The notes: generated from the letters alone by a model not told the origin. Counted from the stretch's first letter, positions 17,003 to 27,407 are shown. The stretch: 64,000 bases of DNA from Paenibacillus riograndensis SBR5 (GCF_000981585.1 NZ_LN831776.1:3269187-3333186), one strand, 5' to 3'. Program-made: numbers and translations.

Positions 17003-17688
17003 ATATTCTGCTTGCCGCCGGCTTCGTCCTGATGAATGTTGGTATTTATCTGTTCATGGCCATGCTGTACAAAAGATTTCGTCTACCTGTGCTTCTGCCG
17101 GCGCTCACCGCAACTTTTACCGTGGTGGTTCTTCTGCTTGGCTTCGATATTTCCTATGACACTTATATGATCGGCGGGGAATGGATCAACCGCCTGCTCG
17201 GACCGGCTGTGGTATCCCTCGCTTACCCGCTGTATAAGCAGCGCCATGTGCTGTGGCAGAACCTCCCGGCCATACTTGGCGGTACGGTTATCGGGCTGCT
17301 GGTCGGCATGTTCAGCGGGATGCTGCTGGCGGCCGGCCTTGGTTTTTCCAAGCTGTATGTGCTCTCAATCTTGCCCAAATCCATTACGACCGCAGTAGCG
17401 ATCCAGATTTCCAGCAGTCTTGGCGGGGACTCTTCCTTAACCTCCGTCTTCGTCATGATCGCCGGGTTTACCGGAGCCATTGGCGGGCCTTATATCATCA
17501 GACTGTTCAGAATCCGCAGCGAATCCGGCATTGGCATCGGCCTGGGGACCGCTTCCCACGCTCTGGGCACAGCCAAAGCGCTGGAGTACGGAGAACAGTC
17601 GGTGTCCATGAGTTCTGTGGCTATGACGGTCTGTGCGATTGTAGGTTCGATAGTAGGTCCAATCGTGTCATGGATCATGTATCATTAG
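16999..17688 (+). CDS. cidB: CidB/LrgB family membrane protein
   Basis: 229 residues with six or more hydrophobic segments. Conserved LrgB features include the SYDTYMIGGEWINRLLGPAVVSLAYPLY stretch split around residue 60, LPKSITTAVAIQIS and GIGLGTASHALGTAKALEYGE. It is translated through an ATGA overlap with cidA and would form the same complex. It ends 11 bases before the convergent GH51 gene, leaving little room for a terminator. Confidence 0.88.
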   Translation: MNILLAAGFVLMNVGIYLFMAMLYKRFRLPVLLPALTATFTVVVLLLGFDISYDTYMIGGEWINRLLGPAVVSLAYPLYKQRHVLWQNLPAILGGTVIGLLVGMFSGMLLAAGLGFSKLYVLSILPKSITTAVAIQISSSLGGDSSLTSVFVMIAGFTGAIGGPYIIRLFRIRSESGIGIGLGTASHALGTAKALEYGEQSVSMSSVAMTVCAIVGSIVGPIVSWIMYH

Positions 17689-17698
17689 AACATCCGGC

Positions 17699-19222
<1,524 letters not shown>

Positions 19223-19291
19223 TTATAGAATTAATATAAATCTTAATTGATGTTGCATTTTTATGATTACATCATACGAATGATCCTTTAT

Positions 19292-19333
19292 AATTAGCAA
19301 TATAAAAATTCAGGATTAACTTAATTGCTAATT
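19292..19333. promoter_or_regulatory. Inverted repeat operator between abfA and its divergent regulator
   Basis: AATTAGCAAT (19292-19301) and ATTGCTAATT (19324-19333) are perfect 10-bp arms 22 bases apart in an AT-rich divergent promoter region. The distance centre to centre is 32 bp, three helical turns, as expected for two dimers or one long-reach dimer. Confidence 0.6.
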
Positions 19334-19366
19334 CTTGCCCTTTGGAGGACAGATTGGAGGATAGAA

Positions 19367-20269
19367 ATGTATTTAACAACGAATTCTGAATCGCTTAGGG
19401 TATATGAAGCTTTGGCCAGCGAGGTGCGGCTGCGCATTATTGATCTGCTGAGTGACCGGGAGATGCATATCAAAGAGCTTGCCGCAAGCCTCTATCTGAG
19501 CAGTGCCATTATCAGCTCCCATGTCGCCAAGCTGCAAAGGGCCGGCATCGTCAGCTCACAAATGAAAAGAATAGACGGCGGAACCTATAAATACTGTTCA
19601 CTGTCCGCGAACTTTTTACAGATCAAGCTGGCGGGCTCACGCGGCATTTCCCGAAAAGTGGTTGAGGTATCGGTCCCTGTGGGGCATTATACAGATTTGC
19701 AGGCGGCACCAACATGCGGCATTGCTACAACGGAGAAGCTGATCGGTTATTATGATGATCCGCGGTACTTTTTGGACCCGGAGCGTGTAGATGCCGGAAT
19801 CCTGTGGTTTGCCAAAGGTTATGTGGAATATAAGGTGCCCAATTATCTTTTTATGGATCAGAAGGTGCAGGAGATCGAAATCACCATGGAAATTGGCTCA
19901 GAGGCCCCCCATGTGAATGAGAAATGGCCTTCGGATATTACGTTTACCCTGAATGGAGTAGAGTTGGGAAAGTGGACGAGTCCCGGTGACTTCGGCGTAA
20001 TGAGAGGGCGGCTGACGCCGTCCTGGTGGAATTCCAATGTGAACCAATATGGGCTGCTGAAGGTGCTGCGGATTAATTCCGGAGGGACTTACATAGACGG
20101 ACAGCAGATTTCTGCGGTGACGCTGAATGAAGTATCCTGGCAGCAGGATCAATGGAGCTTCCGGTTAACCGCTGAAGACAGCACCCGGCGGCGGGGCGGA
20201 TTAACTTTGTTCGGCCGGGGCTTCGGCAATTACGAGCAGGATATCGTATTCAGGGTATATTACGAATAA
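19367..20269 (+). CDS. ArsR-type regulator with a large C-terminal sensing domain
   Basis: 300 residues. The first 85 are a winged helix of ArsR type (ALASEVRLRIIDLLSDREMHI, split by the recognition helix SSAIISSHVAKLQRAG). There are no metal cysteines. The remaining 215 residues are beta-rich with many tryptophans and tyrosines (FAKGYVEYKVPNYLF, TPSWWNSNVNQYG) and resemble a carbohydrate-binding jelly roll more than any ArsR sensor. GGAGG precedes ATG 19367. Context with GH51 suggests that it reads an arabinose-containing sugar and controls abfA. Confidence 0.8.
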   Translation: MYLTTNSESLRVYEALASEVRLRIIDLLSDREMHIKELAASLYLSSAIISSHVAKLQRAGIVSSQMKRIDGGTYKYCSLSANFLQIKLAGSRGISRKVVEVSVPVGHYTDLQAAPTCGIATTEKLIGYYDDPRYFLDPERVDAGILWFAKGYVEYKVPNYLFMDQKVQEIEITMEIGSEAPHVNEKWPSDITFTLNGVELGKWTSPGDFGVMRGRLTPSWWNSNVNQYGLLKVLRINSGGTYIDGQQISAVTLNEVSWQQDQWSFRLTAEDSTRRRGGLTLFGRGFGNYEQDIVFRVYYE

Positions 20270-20386
20270 GGCGGGGAACGGCGTTACGGTGTGAATGAAT
20301 CTCAGCATGTTTGCGAAACAGTCCAATGGGTAACTATAAACTAAGTAACCCATTAACCTGCACAGCATGCGAAGGAGGATTTCAAC

Positions 20387-20560
20387 ATGTCAGATCATAT
20401 CAAAAATGAAGCGGACATCCGCAATAAAGAAAGTAAAAAAGACGATTCGCTCGCAGAACGCAAAAAGATGGAAAATGGTGTGGACATTGAGCCGGAGGCC
20501 GACGACTGGGTAGCCAAACCTGCGGATACCTCCCATCCTGATCCGTTCCCTAAGAGCTAA
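20387..20560 (+). CDS. Small acidic hydrophilic protein
   Basis: A 57-residue protein with excellent GAAGGAGGA site 7 bases before ATG and a terminator right after its stop. It is very rich in Asp, Glu and Lys (NKESKKDDSLAERKK) and ends with a proline-rich tail (SHPDPFPKS). No hydrophobic core is evident, so it is probably disordered. No known family is recognised. Such proteins are common in Paenibacillus and may be sporulation or stress associated; this is a guess. Confidence 0.7.
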   Translation: MSDHIKNEADIRNKESKKDDSLAERKKMENGVDIEPEADDWVAKPADTSHPDPFPKS

Positions 20561-20580
20561 AGACAGCGTCCCTGTCTTCT

Positions 20581-20613
20581 GACAGGCTATCCTCACTGGA
20601 TAGTCTGTTTTTT
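20581..20613 (+). terminator. Terminator of the small acidic protein gene
   Basis: An 11-bp stem with one G-U pair (ACAGGCTATCC with GGATAGTCTGT), 5-base loop and TTTTT. Confidence 0.85.
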
Positions 20614-20787
20614 GAGCGGCCCGTATTGAGAATCGATTAGTAAATAATATATACTGGAATCAAATATAAGCACGATCAAGTAAAAGTACAGTACAGTCAC
20701 GCGCGAACTCAGGCATGTCTTCATTCTCCAGTGCATCGCAGATTTCACAAGTCTCTGGGCAATCTATATTGCGGGGAGGAATCGTTA

Positions 20788-20973
20788 ATGCGGAGTCGAA
20801 ACGAGAACGGCCGGTACCGGCAAAAGCGCGGGGATGCGCTTGTGGGCAATCTTGAGAAAAAGTACGGTTCGGACTTTGGCGTACGCAGCGACATGAAGCT
20901 GGAGACGCTGAGAAGGCAGCATGGCGGACAGTCACTGACACAGCTGCTCAAGGAGCAGCACGACAAAAACTAA
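20788..20973 (+). CDS. Small basic hypothetical protein
   Basis: 61 residues with a strong GGGGAGGA site before ATG 20788; the frame extends upstream to 20731 but without a site. The sequence is basic at the N-terminus (MRSRNENGRYRQKRGDA), followed by KKYGSDFGVRSDMKLETLRR, which looks like a short helical segment. A terminator follows directly. No family is recognised. It appears to be a complete single-gene unit. Confidence 0.65.
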   Translation: MRSRNENGRYRQKRGDALVGNLEKKYGSDFGVRSDMKLETLRRQHGGQSLTQLLKEQHDKN

Positions 20974-21011
20974 TCTACAGGGAACGCAATCTGAAGCTTC
21001 CCGGAAGTCAT

Positions 21012-21039
21012 AACATAACCTGCGGGTTATGTTTTTTTT
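21012..21039 (+). terminator. Terminator of the small basic protein gene
   Basis: AACATAACC pairs with GGTTATGTT over a 4-base loop and runs into a T tract. It also lies at the 3' end of the convergent tetR. Confidence 0.88.
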
Positions 21040-21040
21040 G

Positions 21041-21631
21041 TTAATGCTCATGCCCCAACTGGCTGATGGCTTCATCAAGTATTTCGTGTAGCGTTGGCCC
21101 TCCCGGAGTTGAACTAGTCCAAAAAAAGACCGCTGCACGTACCGCGGCAATTAGCATCGCTGCTAATAATGTCGGATAGATATCCCGCGTCAGATCCTTT
21201 TTTGTACGTTCTGCGATGACCTTCGCGAGGTTTCGTTCGAACTCGATCTCTGCCTTTCGCTGTGCGCCGATCAATGCGGGATCATCCCGAAGGAGGATCA
21301 TGTGTGCCAGCCATTGCCGGTCCGCTGGCTCTGAAAACCCGGCAAGAACTGCGGCCCGGAGCGAGTCCTTTAGAGCTTCACCGGGCGGTCGGTCGGCTAA
21401 CGCAACAGCAATCTTCTCGGAACGTTGATATGCATTGCCGATGATGGCCGCTTCTTTAGAAGGGAAATAGTTATTGAATGTTCGCAGGGAGACATTTGCG
21501 GCAGCGGCAATGTCCTCAACCCGAACCTGGCCAACCCCCCTTTCGATTGCGAGGTTAAGGGCTATTTCGATGAGCGTTCGCCGTGTCTCATCCTTCTTAC
21601 GTTCTCTCAAACCGGATTTTTCAGTCTTCAT
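21041..21631 (-). CDS. TetR/AcrR family regulator
   Basis: 196 residues. The N-terminal HTH is clear (RRTLIEIALNLAIERG and VEDIAAAANVSLRTFNNYF, residues about 15-60); the C-terminal helices form the ligand pocket and dimer interface. ATG 21631 lies 10 bases after GGAGGA; an upstream TTG overlaps that site. The gene lies 92 bases after an alpha/beta hydrolase on the same strand, so it probably regulates that gene and itself. Confidence 0.88.
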   Translation of the reverse strand: MKTEKSGLRERKKDETRRTLIEIALNLAIERGVGQVRVEDIAAAANVSLRTFNNYFPSKEAAIIGNAYQRSEKIAVALADRPPGEALKDSLRAAVLAGFSEPADRQWLAHMILLRDDPALIGAQRKAEIEFERNLAKVIAERTKKDLTRDIYPTLLAAMLIAAVRAAVFFWTSSTPGGPTLHEILDEAISQLGHEH

Positions 21632-21723
21632 ATCAATCTGTTCCTCCAATTATGCGGATAGTCAAAGATCCATGGCGCTGAAATTACACAGCACCATGGA
21701 CTAAATATCAATAATGCTAATTA

Positions 21724-22983
21724 TTATTTCTGCTCAACTGAAGTCTGAATGTTATAATCGAGGACTTCGTCCAGCCAATCAAACATTACCTGGTAGCTAA
21801 GCGGCAGATTGTTAATTTGACAGTGCAGGTCAGCGCCATCCTCTTCAGTCCCAAAAAAGATAGCATTCTTCTTGTTCGGTGCTTTCTCGTAAGTCTCAAC
21901 CGCTTGTCTCTTCATCTCAGGATGTTCGGCTTCCGAGTACATGGAGAGCAAGGGACACTTGACGTCTCGCGGATCAACGTCGAGCGCTTCCTTTGCTGCA
22001 TCATACCATTCTACGATACTATCGAAGCCGTGTGACCAAACTGATCCGGCGAATAGTGCCTGGCCTGTATATGGCATCTTTTCAGTTTGCTTTGCCGCTT
22101 CATCCGCGCTGCCTCGAAGAAACGAAGGCATGCCGCGTTCAATGAAGGTAGCCATTGAGTATACCGGTGAGTTCGGAACTGCTGCAGCAAAACGGTCATC
22201 GCAACTTGCATGAACCATTGTCTTGGCGCCGCCATAGCTCATACCGCTTACGACCAATCGGGCAGCATCCACATCAGGGCGGGCGAGGAGGAAATCAGTG
22301 GTGGCTCTATAGACGTTGTGCAGCTCCTCCTTCGGGAAGTTTTTGGCTGTCGCCTCGGGTTCATAGAATCTGACACAGACATCCCAAGGAAGATCAATGA
22401 TCAGCGCATTATATCCCCGGTCAATCGCCGCTTGTCCTCCGAGGAAGTAGGTGTCCTCCTTGTGTGTCTCTCCACCGTTGTGGAAAAGAATCGTCGGCTT
22501 TGGCACATCACTGTGCTCAGCCTTCAAAAAGCAGCCTGGGAACTTATAACCTTTGTATTCCACCTCCACCCACTGATGGGGAATCTGCCCAGATTTCGCA
22601 TCAAGCGCCTTCCGGAAGCATTCCACACTCTTTTGATGAAACCGTGCGAAATCCGGTTCGTGCGGAAATGTACCGTAGAAGGCCGCTCTGTAGTACGAGT
22701 GGGCGCGTGTAAACGCCTCACCGGCGCTAAAGGAGTGGCCTCTCTTCAGACTGTCCTCTGCGGTTGCCTCAACTTTAATGGCTTCCTTCTCAAATTCATT
22801 CTTATAACTGGTAATGGAATTCGGATCAATCTGCCGGGCGAGTTTGAATAGCTCTCCCTGGGAAACGCCCCCGCAGTGCATAAACGAAAGCAACCACTGG
22901 AAAGTAAAGTCGATATCGTCACGCTCGAAGAATATCTTGTTTTTCAAACGCGCTGCGACCTTTGTATCTTGATCATCTACCAT
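21724..22983 (-). CDS. Alpha/beta hydrolase of the FrsA/DPON-hydrolase-like group
   Basis: 419 residues. An N-terminal helical cap of about 170 residues precedes the hydrolase core. The nucleophile elbow is SGMSYGGAK near residue 255, and the catalytic histidine is probably in DGADLHCQ near the C-terminus. This two-part layout is shared with 2,6-dihydroxypseudooxynicotine hydrolase and related C-C or ester hydrolases. AAGGAGG precedes ATG 22983. A tetR gene follows. Substrate is unknown; the regulator suggests that it is a xenobiotic or signalling molecule. Confidence 0.85.
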   Translation of the reverse strand: MVDDQDTKVAARLKNKIFFERDDIDFTFQWLLSFMHCGGVSQGELFKLARQIDPNSITSYKNEFEKEAIKVEATAEDSLKRGHSFSAGEAFTRAHSYYRAAFYGTFPHEPDFARFHQKSVECFRKALDAKSGQIPHQWVEVEYKGYKFPGCFLKAEHSDVPKPTILFHNGGETHKEDTYFLGGQAAIDRGYNALIIDLPWDVCVRFYEPEATAKNFPKEELHNVYRATTDFLLARPDVDAARLVVSGMSYGGAKTMVHASCDDRFAAAVPNSPVYSMATFIERGMPSFLRGSADEAAKQTEKMPYTGQALFAGSVWSHGFDSIVEWYDAAKEALDVDPRDVKCPLLSMYSEAEHPEMKRQAVETYEKAPNKKNAIFFGTEEDGADLHCQINNLPLSYQVMFDWLDEVLDYNIQTSVEQK

Positions 22984-23388
22984 TTTACAGTCCTCCTTAA
23001 AGAATTTACAGTCTGGATTATCCTCAGCAGATAAGCTTAAGCAAGGGAAAGAGTTGACCACTGCGCAAACCCGGGCCCGTGAATAAGCGTCCAGCGATCT
23101 AATCTCTGTAGCATATTATTGCATATTAAGCAAAAATGCACAACGCGAAAAATTGCATAACATGCAATATTTTTTTAAAGACTATTTTTTATTCCGTCGC
23201 CCGCCGAATGTGAGCTCCATAAGGTGCTGTATATTCTGCAAACTGCCGTGTATGGGGAACCGTTTTCTCGAATGAACTCAATATTAACTAATATTTACCA
23301 TAATGATTCCCGTTTTTACCGGGCATACTACCTCCCAATATAACCTGTTCATAACAGGGAGGGGGCGGGACCTATTTCGATTACACAG
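22984..23388. other. Intergenic region with TGCA-rich palindromes
   Basis: No gene is seen in these 405 bases. The main features are the palindrome ATTGCAT-aac-ATGCAAT at 23152-23168, preceded by looser GCATATT and TGCACAA motifs (23111-23142), which may be the operator of the downstream tetR/hydrolase unit, and a short hairpin CCTGTT-cat-AACAGG at 23344-23358 that runs into the ribosome binding site of the next gene. Confidence 0.5.
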
Positions 23389-23946
23389 TTGCTTTTGCTG
23401 GGGGATGCTCCGGGTTCGCTGCTGGCCGGTGAATATTTTTTTTATTTTATGCTGTATTCCTTTCTGGGCTGGGTTCTGGAGGGCAGCTATAATCTATACA
23501 GCCTGGGAACGTTCCGCAAGGAAGGGTTCCTCAAAGGGCCCTTTAAGCCGATGTACGGCTTTGCCCCGCTGCTGCTGTTGGCTGCCAAGGACCTGGGGCT
23601 TTCGCTGCCGCTGATGATCCTGCTGGCGTTAATCATCCCGTCTGCTGTCGAATACACCAGCGGATTGCTGCTGAAGTCTGCTTTTCATAAGCAGTGGTGG
23701 GATTATTCGGGGATGTCCTACCAGCTGCAAGGGCACATTTGCCTGAAATTTTCCTTATACTGGTGGGGGCTGGCGACGGTCTGTGTGTATGGCCTGCAGC
23801 CGCTCATCGAGAGGCTGTATCTCCGGATTTCCGCATTGTGGATGCTGCTGCTGCCGCTTGCGGCGCTGCTGCTTGCAGCCGATCTGCTCTGGACCTGCCG
23901 GACCCGGCGGCGCAGCGTGAGGGGGCTTGAGCTTGGGGAAGGCTAA
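23389..23946 (+). CDS. Putative ABC-transporter type IV family (CmpB) membrane protein
   Basis: 185 residues, about five membrane helices. The family pattern is complete: FLGWVLEGSYN, EGFLKGPFKPMYGFAPL, PSAVEYTSG, WWDYSGMSYQLQGHICL. Despite the Pfam name, the transport role is unproven. The start is uncertain: the best site GGGAGGGGG is 24 bases before TTG 23389, while an in-frame ATT at 23374 is properly spaced; AUU initiation is rare. A small hairpin covers part of the site. It is a single-gene unit. Confidence 0.82.
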   Translation: MLLLGDAPGSLLAGEYFFYFMLYSFLGWVLEGSYNLYSLGTFRKEGFLKGPFKPMYGFAPLLLLAAKDLGLSLPLMILLALIIPSAVEYTSGLLLKSAFHKQWWDYSGMSYQLQGHICLKFSLYWWGLATVCVYGLQPLIERLYLRISALWMLLLPLAALLLAADLLWTCRTRRRSVRGLELGEG

Positions 23947-24106
23947 ACGCAGGTTTTATGCGAAGTTGTACGGAATATCCAGGGACATTGTCAGCCTGCC
24001 GGGCTGGCAGTGTCCCTTTGCTGTTTGTATAGACAAGGAATACATGCTAGTCTTGTAAAATATAGTGAGATAGGTTTATCAAGAAAAACGTGGTTCGGGA
24101 GGGCGA

Positions 24107-24562
24107 ATGTGCAGGATTGGAAAGGCCAGCATCGTTATTATTGTGATGGAAACTTTCATCATCGGGATTTTGGCGGGCTTGCTGCTGGTTGCAACGGGCA
24201 AGCAGGAGACAAGGGATCAGTCTGATTTGATCACCCATTTTGACCGGATGGATTTGAAGCGGATTGAAAAAATGATCACTGGATTCAGTGAAGGTAAAGG
24301 CGATAAGCTAACCATGCTCCAGTGGGGGATAGACAGCGGGCCATTCATTCATGATTTATATAACGATGGCAGGGAGATCCACTGGACCGTGGATAATACC
24401 AGAGACGGGATGAGCGCAAATCCAGGAAAGACGGAATATGTATGCAGGGCAATCGGACTTGCCGAGACCGCGGACTTCTACAGGGTTGAGGTTTCGGATT
24501 GCGACGGCTATGCCAAGGATGAGCAGATCAGCTTGATTTCGTTCAACAAGGATAGATTATAA
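24107..24562 (+). CDS. DUF4362-type membrane-anchored protein
   Basis: 151 residues. One hydrophobic helix near the N-terminus (ASIVIIVMETFIIGILAGLL) serves as signal anchor. The rest follows the DUF4362 pattern: DSGPFIHDLYNDGREIHWTV, DNTRDG, and a paired cysteine region EYVCRAIG to VSDCDG. Members are usually secreted or lipid-anchored; function is unknown. GGGAGG precedes the ATG. It is 11 bases from the Nudix gene, so they are probably co-transcribed. Confidence 0.75.
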   Translation: MCRIGKASIVIIVMETFIIGILAGLLLVATGKQETRDQSDLITHFDRMDLKRIEKMITGFSEGKGDKLTMLQWGIDSGPFIHDLYNDGREIHWTVDNTRDGMSANPGKTEYVCRAIGLAETADFYRVEVSDCDGYAKDEQISLISFNKDRL

Positions 24563-24573
24563 GGAGGGTTAAC

Positions 24574-25047
24574 ATGCCGATATCTGAATATTACCGCAGT
24601 CTGCGCAATAAGGTCGGGAGCGGATTGTTGATGGTGCCGTCTGTCGCAGCAGTGATCCGGAATGAGGAAGGCGATATTCTCCTGCTCCGCAAAGGAGGGG
24701 AACAGCTGTGGGGTTTACCCGCAGGTGCCATTGAACCTGGTGAGACCCCCTCAAGGGCACTGCGCCGGGAGGTGTTTGAAGAAACGGGTTTAATGGTGAA
24801 TCCGCTGCGGATTATTGGCGTATTCGGCGGTGAGAAGTATACATATGAATACATCAACGGGGACCGGGTTCAATATTCGGTCATTGTATTTGAATGTGCA
24901 ATCGTCAAAGGGACGCTCCGAAGTGTGGACGGGGAGGCAGAAGAGCTGGTGTTTTTTAGCGGGGATGAGCTTCCTGAACTGGCGATCCCCTATCCCCCGG
25001 AGATATTTAGGGGAGATGATGCTGCTGATCGGGCCATCTTCGAATAA
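24574..25047 (+). CDS. Nudix hydrolase
   Basis: 157 residues. The Nudix box is intact, beginning at GAIEPGETPSRAL and continuing RREVFEETGL (G-x5-E-x7-R-E-x2-E-E-x-G), residues about 50-72. Such enzymes hydrolyse nucleoside diphosphate derivatives. A perfect AAGGAGGG site precedes ATG. It lies between the DUF4362 and DUF2809 genes in a short operon. Confidence 0.9.
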   Translation: MPISEYYRSLRNKVGSGLLMVPSVAAVIRNEEGDILLLRKGGEQLWGLPAGAIEPGETPSRALRREVFEETGLMVNPLRIIGVFGGEKYTYEYINGDRVQYSVIVFECAIVKGTLRSVDGEAEELVFFSGDELPELAIPYPPEIFRGDDAADRAIFE

Positions 25048-25062
25048 GGCTGTCATCAAGCT

Positions 25063-25473
25063 ATGGGGATGAATGTAATGAGGTCCAAAATGATATATAG
25101 CTCTGCTGTGCTCCTGGCGATGATCATGGGCCTCGGCTCCAGAGCTTTTGGCGAGCGGCTGCCGCCGTTTGCCGCCAGCCATCTGGGGGATGCACTCTGG
25201 GCATCGATGATTTATTTTGCCTGCCGTGTGCTGTTCACCCGGAAACCTCTGTGGCAGTCGCTGCTCCTAAGCCTGTGCTTCAGCTTCGGAATTGAGTTCA
25301 GCCAGCTCTACCAGGGGGAATGGATCAACGGGCTGCGGACTACCAGGTTAGGGGGATTAATTCTGGGAAAAGGATTCCTCTGGATTGATCTTCTACGCTA
25401 TACGGTGGGGATTGTTTTCTCCTATGCCTTGGACCGCTTTTGCTGGCCTAAAAAATCTAATAATGATGTCTAA
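25063..25473 (+). CDS. DUF2809 family membrane protein
   Basis: 136 residues with four hydrophobic segments. The sequence carries the DUF2809 markers: GLGSRAF, HLGDALWASMIYF, FGIEFSQLYQGEW, then a TRLGGLILGKGFLWID block. Function is unknown (VanZ-like topology). It starts 15 bases after the Nudix stop and is the last gene of that unit. Several near ATG codons (25063, 25078) compete as start; neither has a strong site. Confidence 0.82.
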   Translation: MGMNVMRSKMIYSSAVLLAMIMGLGSRAFGERLPPFAASHLGDALWASMIYFACRVLFTRKPLWQSLLLSLCFSFGIEFSQLYQGEWINGLRTTRLGGLILGKGFLWIDLLRYTVGIVFSYALDRFCWPKKSNNDV

Positions 25474-25496
25474 CGCCGCAACAGGACATGTCTATG

Positions 25497-25551
25497 AACC
25501 GTCCAATGGACCGCCCTTTCATCTGCTGAATGAGAGGACGGTTTTCTCTTT
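25497..25551 (+). terminator. Terminator of the DUF4362-Nudix-DUF2809 unit
   Basis: AACCGTCC pairs with GGACGGTT across a 31-base loop and is followed by TTCTCTTTTT. Confidence 0.6.
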
Positions 25552-25696
25552 TTCTATAAATCTTACAAAATTGCTTCTGGATTATCGCAGTAAAGGAATA
25601 TATATTTAGTGGGTTGGCTTGCATTTGTAATTATATGGATGCAGGAACTGCTGCAAATCAGCCAAACGCTGCCTGATATGGAGATGAGATCTGCTA

Positions 25697-26488
25697 ATGA
25701 CGAACAGTTTAATTGTAGTGTGCATTCTGACCATGATCATTCACACAGCCGAGACATTGTCGTATTCAGTGCGCTTTGCCGGTGTGAAGCTGAACAAAAT
25801 CGCCATCGCGTTATCCCTGACGGGAATTATTGTGCTGGTGTCCAGAACGGCCAATATGGTCCAGGCTCCGCTGACAGCCAAATTTGTTGATTATGCCAAA
25901 ACACACCACACCTTTCCGCTGGACAATTATTTGCGGATTATCATGTTGGCCTCTTCACTGGGTACCTTGATTGCCATTGCCTTGTTCCCGAGCTTTGTGG
26001 GGCTGTGCGGAAGAATCATCTCCAAGCTGGAGATTGAAGGCTCCATTCCCAAGCTGCTGACCAGTGTGACGATCGGCCAGCTGAAGAACACCCGCAAGTA
26101 TTTCCGCAAGCCCAGAGTGATGCTGCACAGCTTCCGCTATCTGGGGATTCCGAAGCGTTTTATTATAATGAATATATTTGTTACCGCGTTCTATACGGTT
26201 GGTGTGCTGTCCTCATTGCTGGCCGCCCATCTGGTACCTGCCCTCAGCACTACCGCATCCCAGGCCTCCGGGTTGATCAACGGGCTCGCTACCATCATGC
26301 TGACGATCTTCATTGACCCTCAGCTTGGCATTATCACCCATAAAGCCATTGAAAATGCAGATTCCCGTGATCAGCTGGGGAAAATCTACGTCTTATTGAT
26401 GGGCTCACGTTTCCTGGGGACTCTGCTGGGCCAGCTTGTACTTCTGCCGGCAGCTCATGTGATCATTTGGCTGGTGCAGCTCATTTGA
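25697..26488 (+). CDS. amj: Lipid II flippase Amj
   Basis: 263 residues with about six membrane helices. The sequence matches my memory of B. subtilis Amj (YdaH): IIHTAETLSYSVRFAGVK, IALSLTGIIVLVSRTANM and the late FIDPQLGIITHKAIEN. Amj is an alternate to MurJ and flips undecaprenyl-linked peptidoglycan precursor across the membrane; in B. subtilis it is induced when MurJ fails, under SigM control. GGAGATGAG precedes the ATG. It stands alone. Confidence 0.88.
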   Translation: MTNSLIVVCILTMIIHTAETLSYSVRFAGVKLNKIAIALSLTGIIVLVSRTANMVQAPLTAKFVDYAKTHHTFPLDNYLRIIMLASSLGTLIAIALFPSFVGLCGRIISKLEIEGSIPKLLTSVTIGQLKNTRKYFRKPRVMLHSFRYLGIPKRFIIMNIFVTAFYTVGVLSSLLAAHLVPALSTTASQASGLINGLATIMLTIFIDPQLGIITHKAIENADSRDQLGKIYVLLMGSRFLGTLLGQLVLLPAAHVIIWLVQLI

Positions 26489-26570
26489 GGGACAGCCGGA
26501 GCAGAGGAAATCCGATACTGCCTGTATACATAGCAAGTATTGTTAAATCAACATCTTATACCTAGCGGGC

Positions 26571-27383
26571 TTATTTAGGCAGCTTGGCTTCAGCAGCCCG
26601 CAGCGCAACTGTGATCTTCTGCTCCCATGCATAGGATTGCTGCCCGAAAGTGCGAAGTTCCCCCATCCGGGTATAAGCTAGTTTCATCGCCGCAGCTGCT
26701 GTGATGGCGTCTCCCGATGCAATCGCCGCTTTGTAGCGCTTGTGAGCCTCCGCGCGCTCCGTCTGTGCGGTGCTGGCGGCTTTATTCTGGGCAGTAATCA
26801 GCTTCTTGAGACTGGCAACAGGTGCCAGGGCATCTTTGGCTGGTTGTATCTTGGCTGCCGTCAGCGTCCGGGCTTCAGCAAATGCGGTATTCTTCGCCTT
26901 GACCTCGGCCCGGGCAGCAGCAGCGGCGGCCTTCAGCTTATTGCGCTTAATCTCCAGCAGGGTCGCTGACTTGAGGTTCCCTGCCTTGCGTGCTGCTGCA
27001 ATCTGTTTGCTGAGCGAAGTGTACTCCTCCAGCAGCGGCGCATGTTTCTTCTTCATGGCCTCGGCTTCTGACTTCAAGCGCTTCAGCAAGACAGAATCTA
27101 TGGTCTTCAGCTTCAGATTAATGGCGGCAAGATCGGCATTGTTCTGCTTGCGGAGCGTCTGCGTTCTCGCAGTCTCGGACTTCAGTGCCGTCTGAAGTCC
27201 GGTATAATCGCTGTAGAGATTATGGATCTCATCCAGAGCGGAGTCCCAGTCACCGGCAGCGGCAGCATACGGTGCGGGTGAGGCCAATACAAAAAGCAAT
27301 ATCAGCAGCCCTATCCATCTGCTGGACAAGCCTGCGCCGTATCTTTTTTCAGCAGCAACATATTTCCGTCTTAAATCTTTCAT
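26571..27383 (-). CDS. Secreted Ala/Lys-rich coiled-coil protein
   Basis: About 270 residues. A signal peptide with a long basic n-region is followed by LLILLFVLASPAPYAAAAG. The mature protein is almost entirely helical with heptad-like Ala, Lys and Glu patterns (LKSEAEAMKKKHAPLLEEY, AAAAARAEVKAKN). No catalytic domain is seen. AGGAG abuts the first ATG (27392), so the second, 9 bases later, is the better start. A structured leader with a terminator-like hairpin lies just upstream, suggesting control by attenuation. Confidence 0.75.
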   Translation of the reverse strand: MKDLRRKYVAAEKRYGAGLSSRWIGLLILLFVLASPAPYAAAAGDWDSALDEIHNLYSDYTGLQTALKSETARTQTLRKQNNADLAAINLKLKTIDSVLLKRLKSEAEAMKKKHAPLLEEYTSLSKQIAAARKAGNLKSATLLEIKRNKLKAAAAAARAEVKAKNTAFAEARTLTAAKIQPAKDALAPVASLKKLITAQNKAASTAQTERAEAHKRYKAAIASGDAITAAAAMKLAYTRMGELRTFGQQSYAWEQKITVALRAAEAKLPK

Positions 27384-27407
27384 AGAATTCATCTCCTATA
27401 ATAGTGT

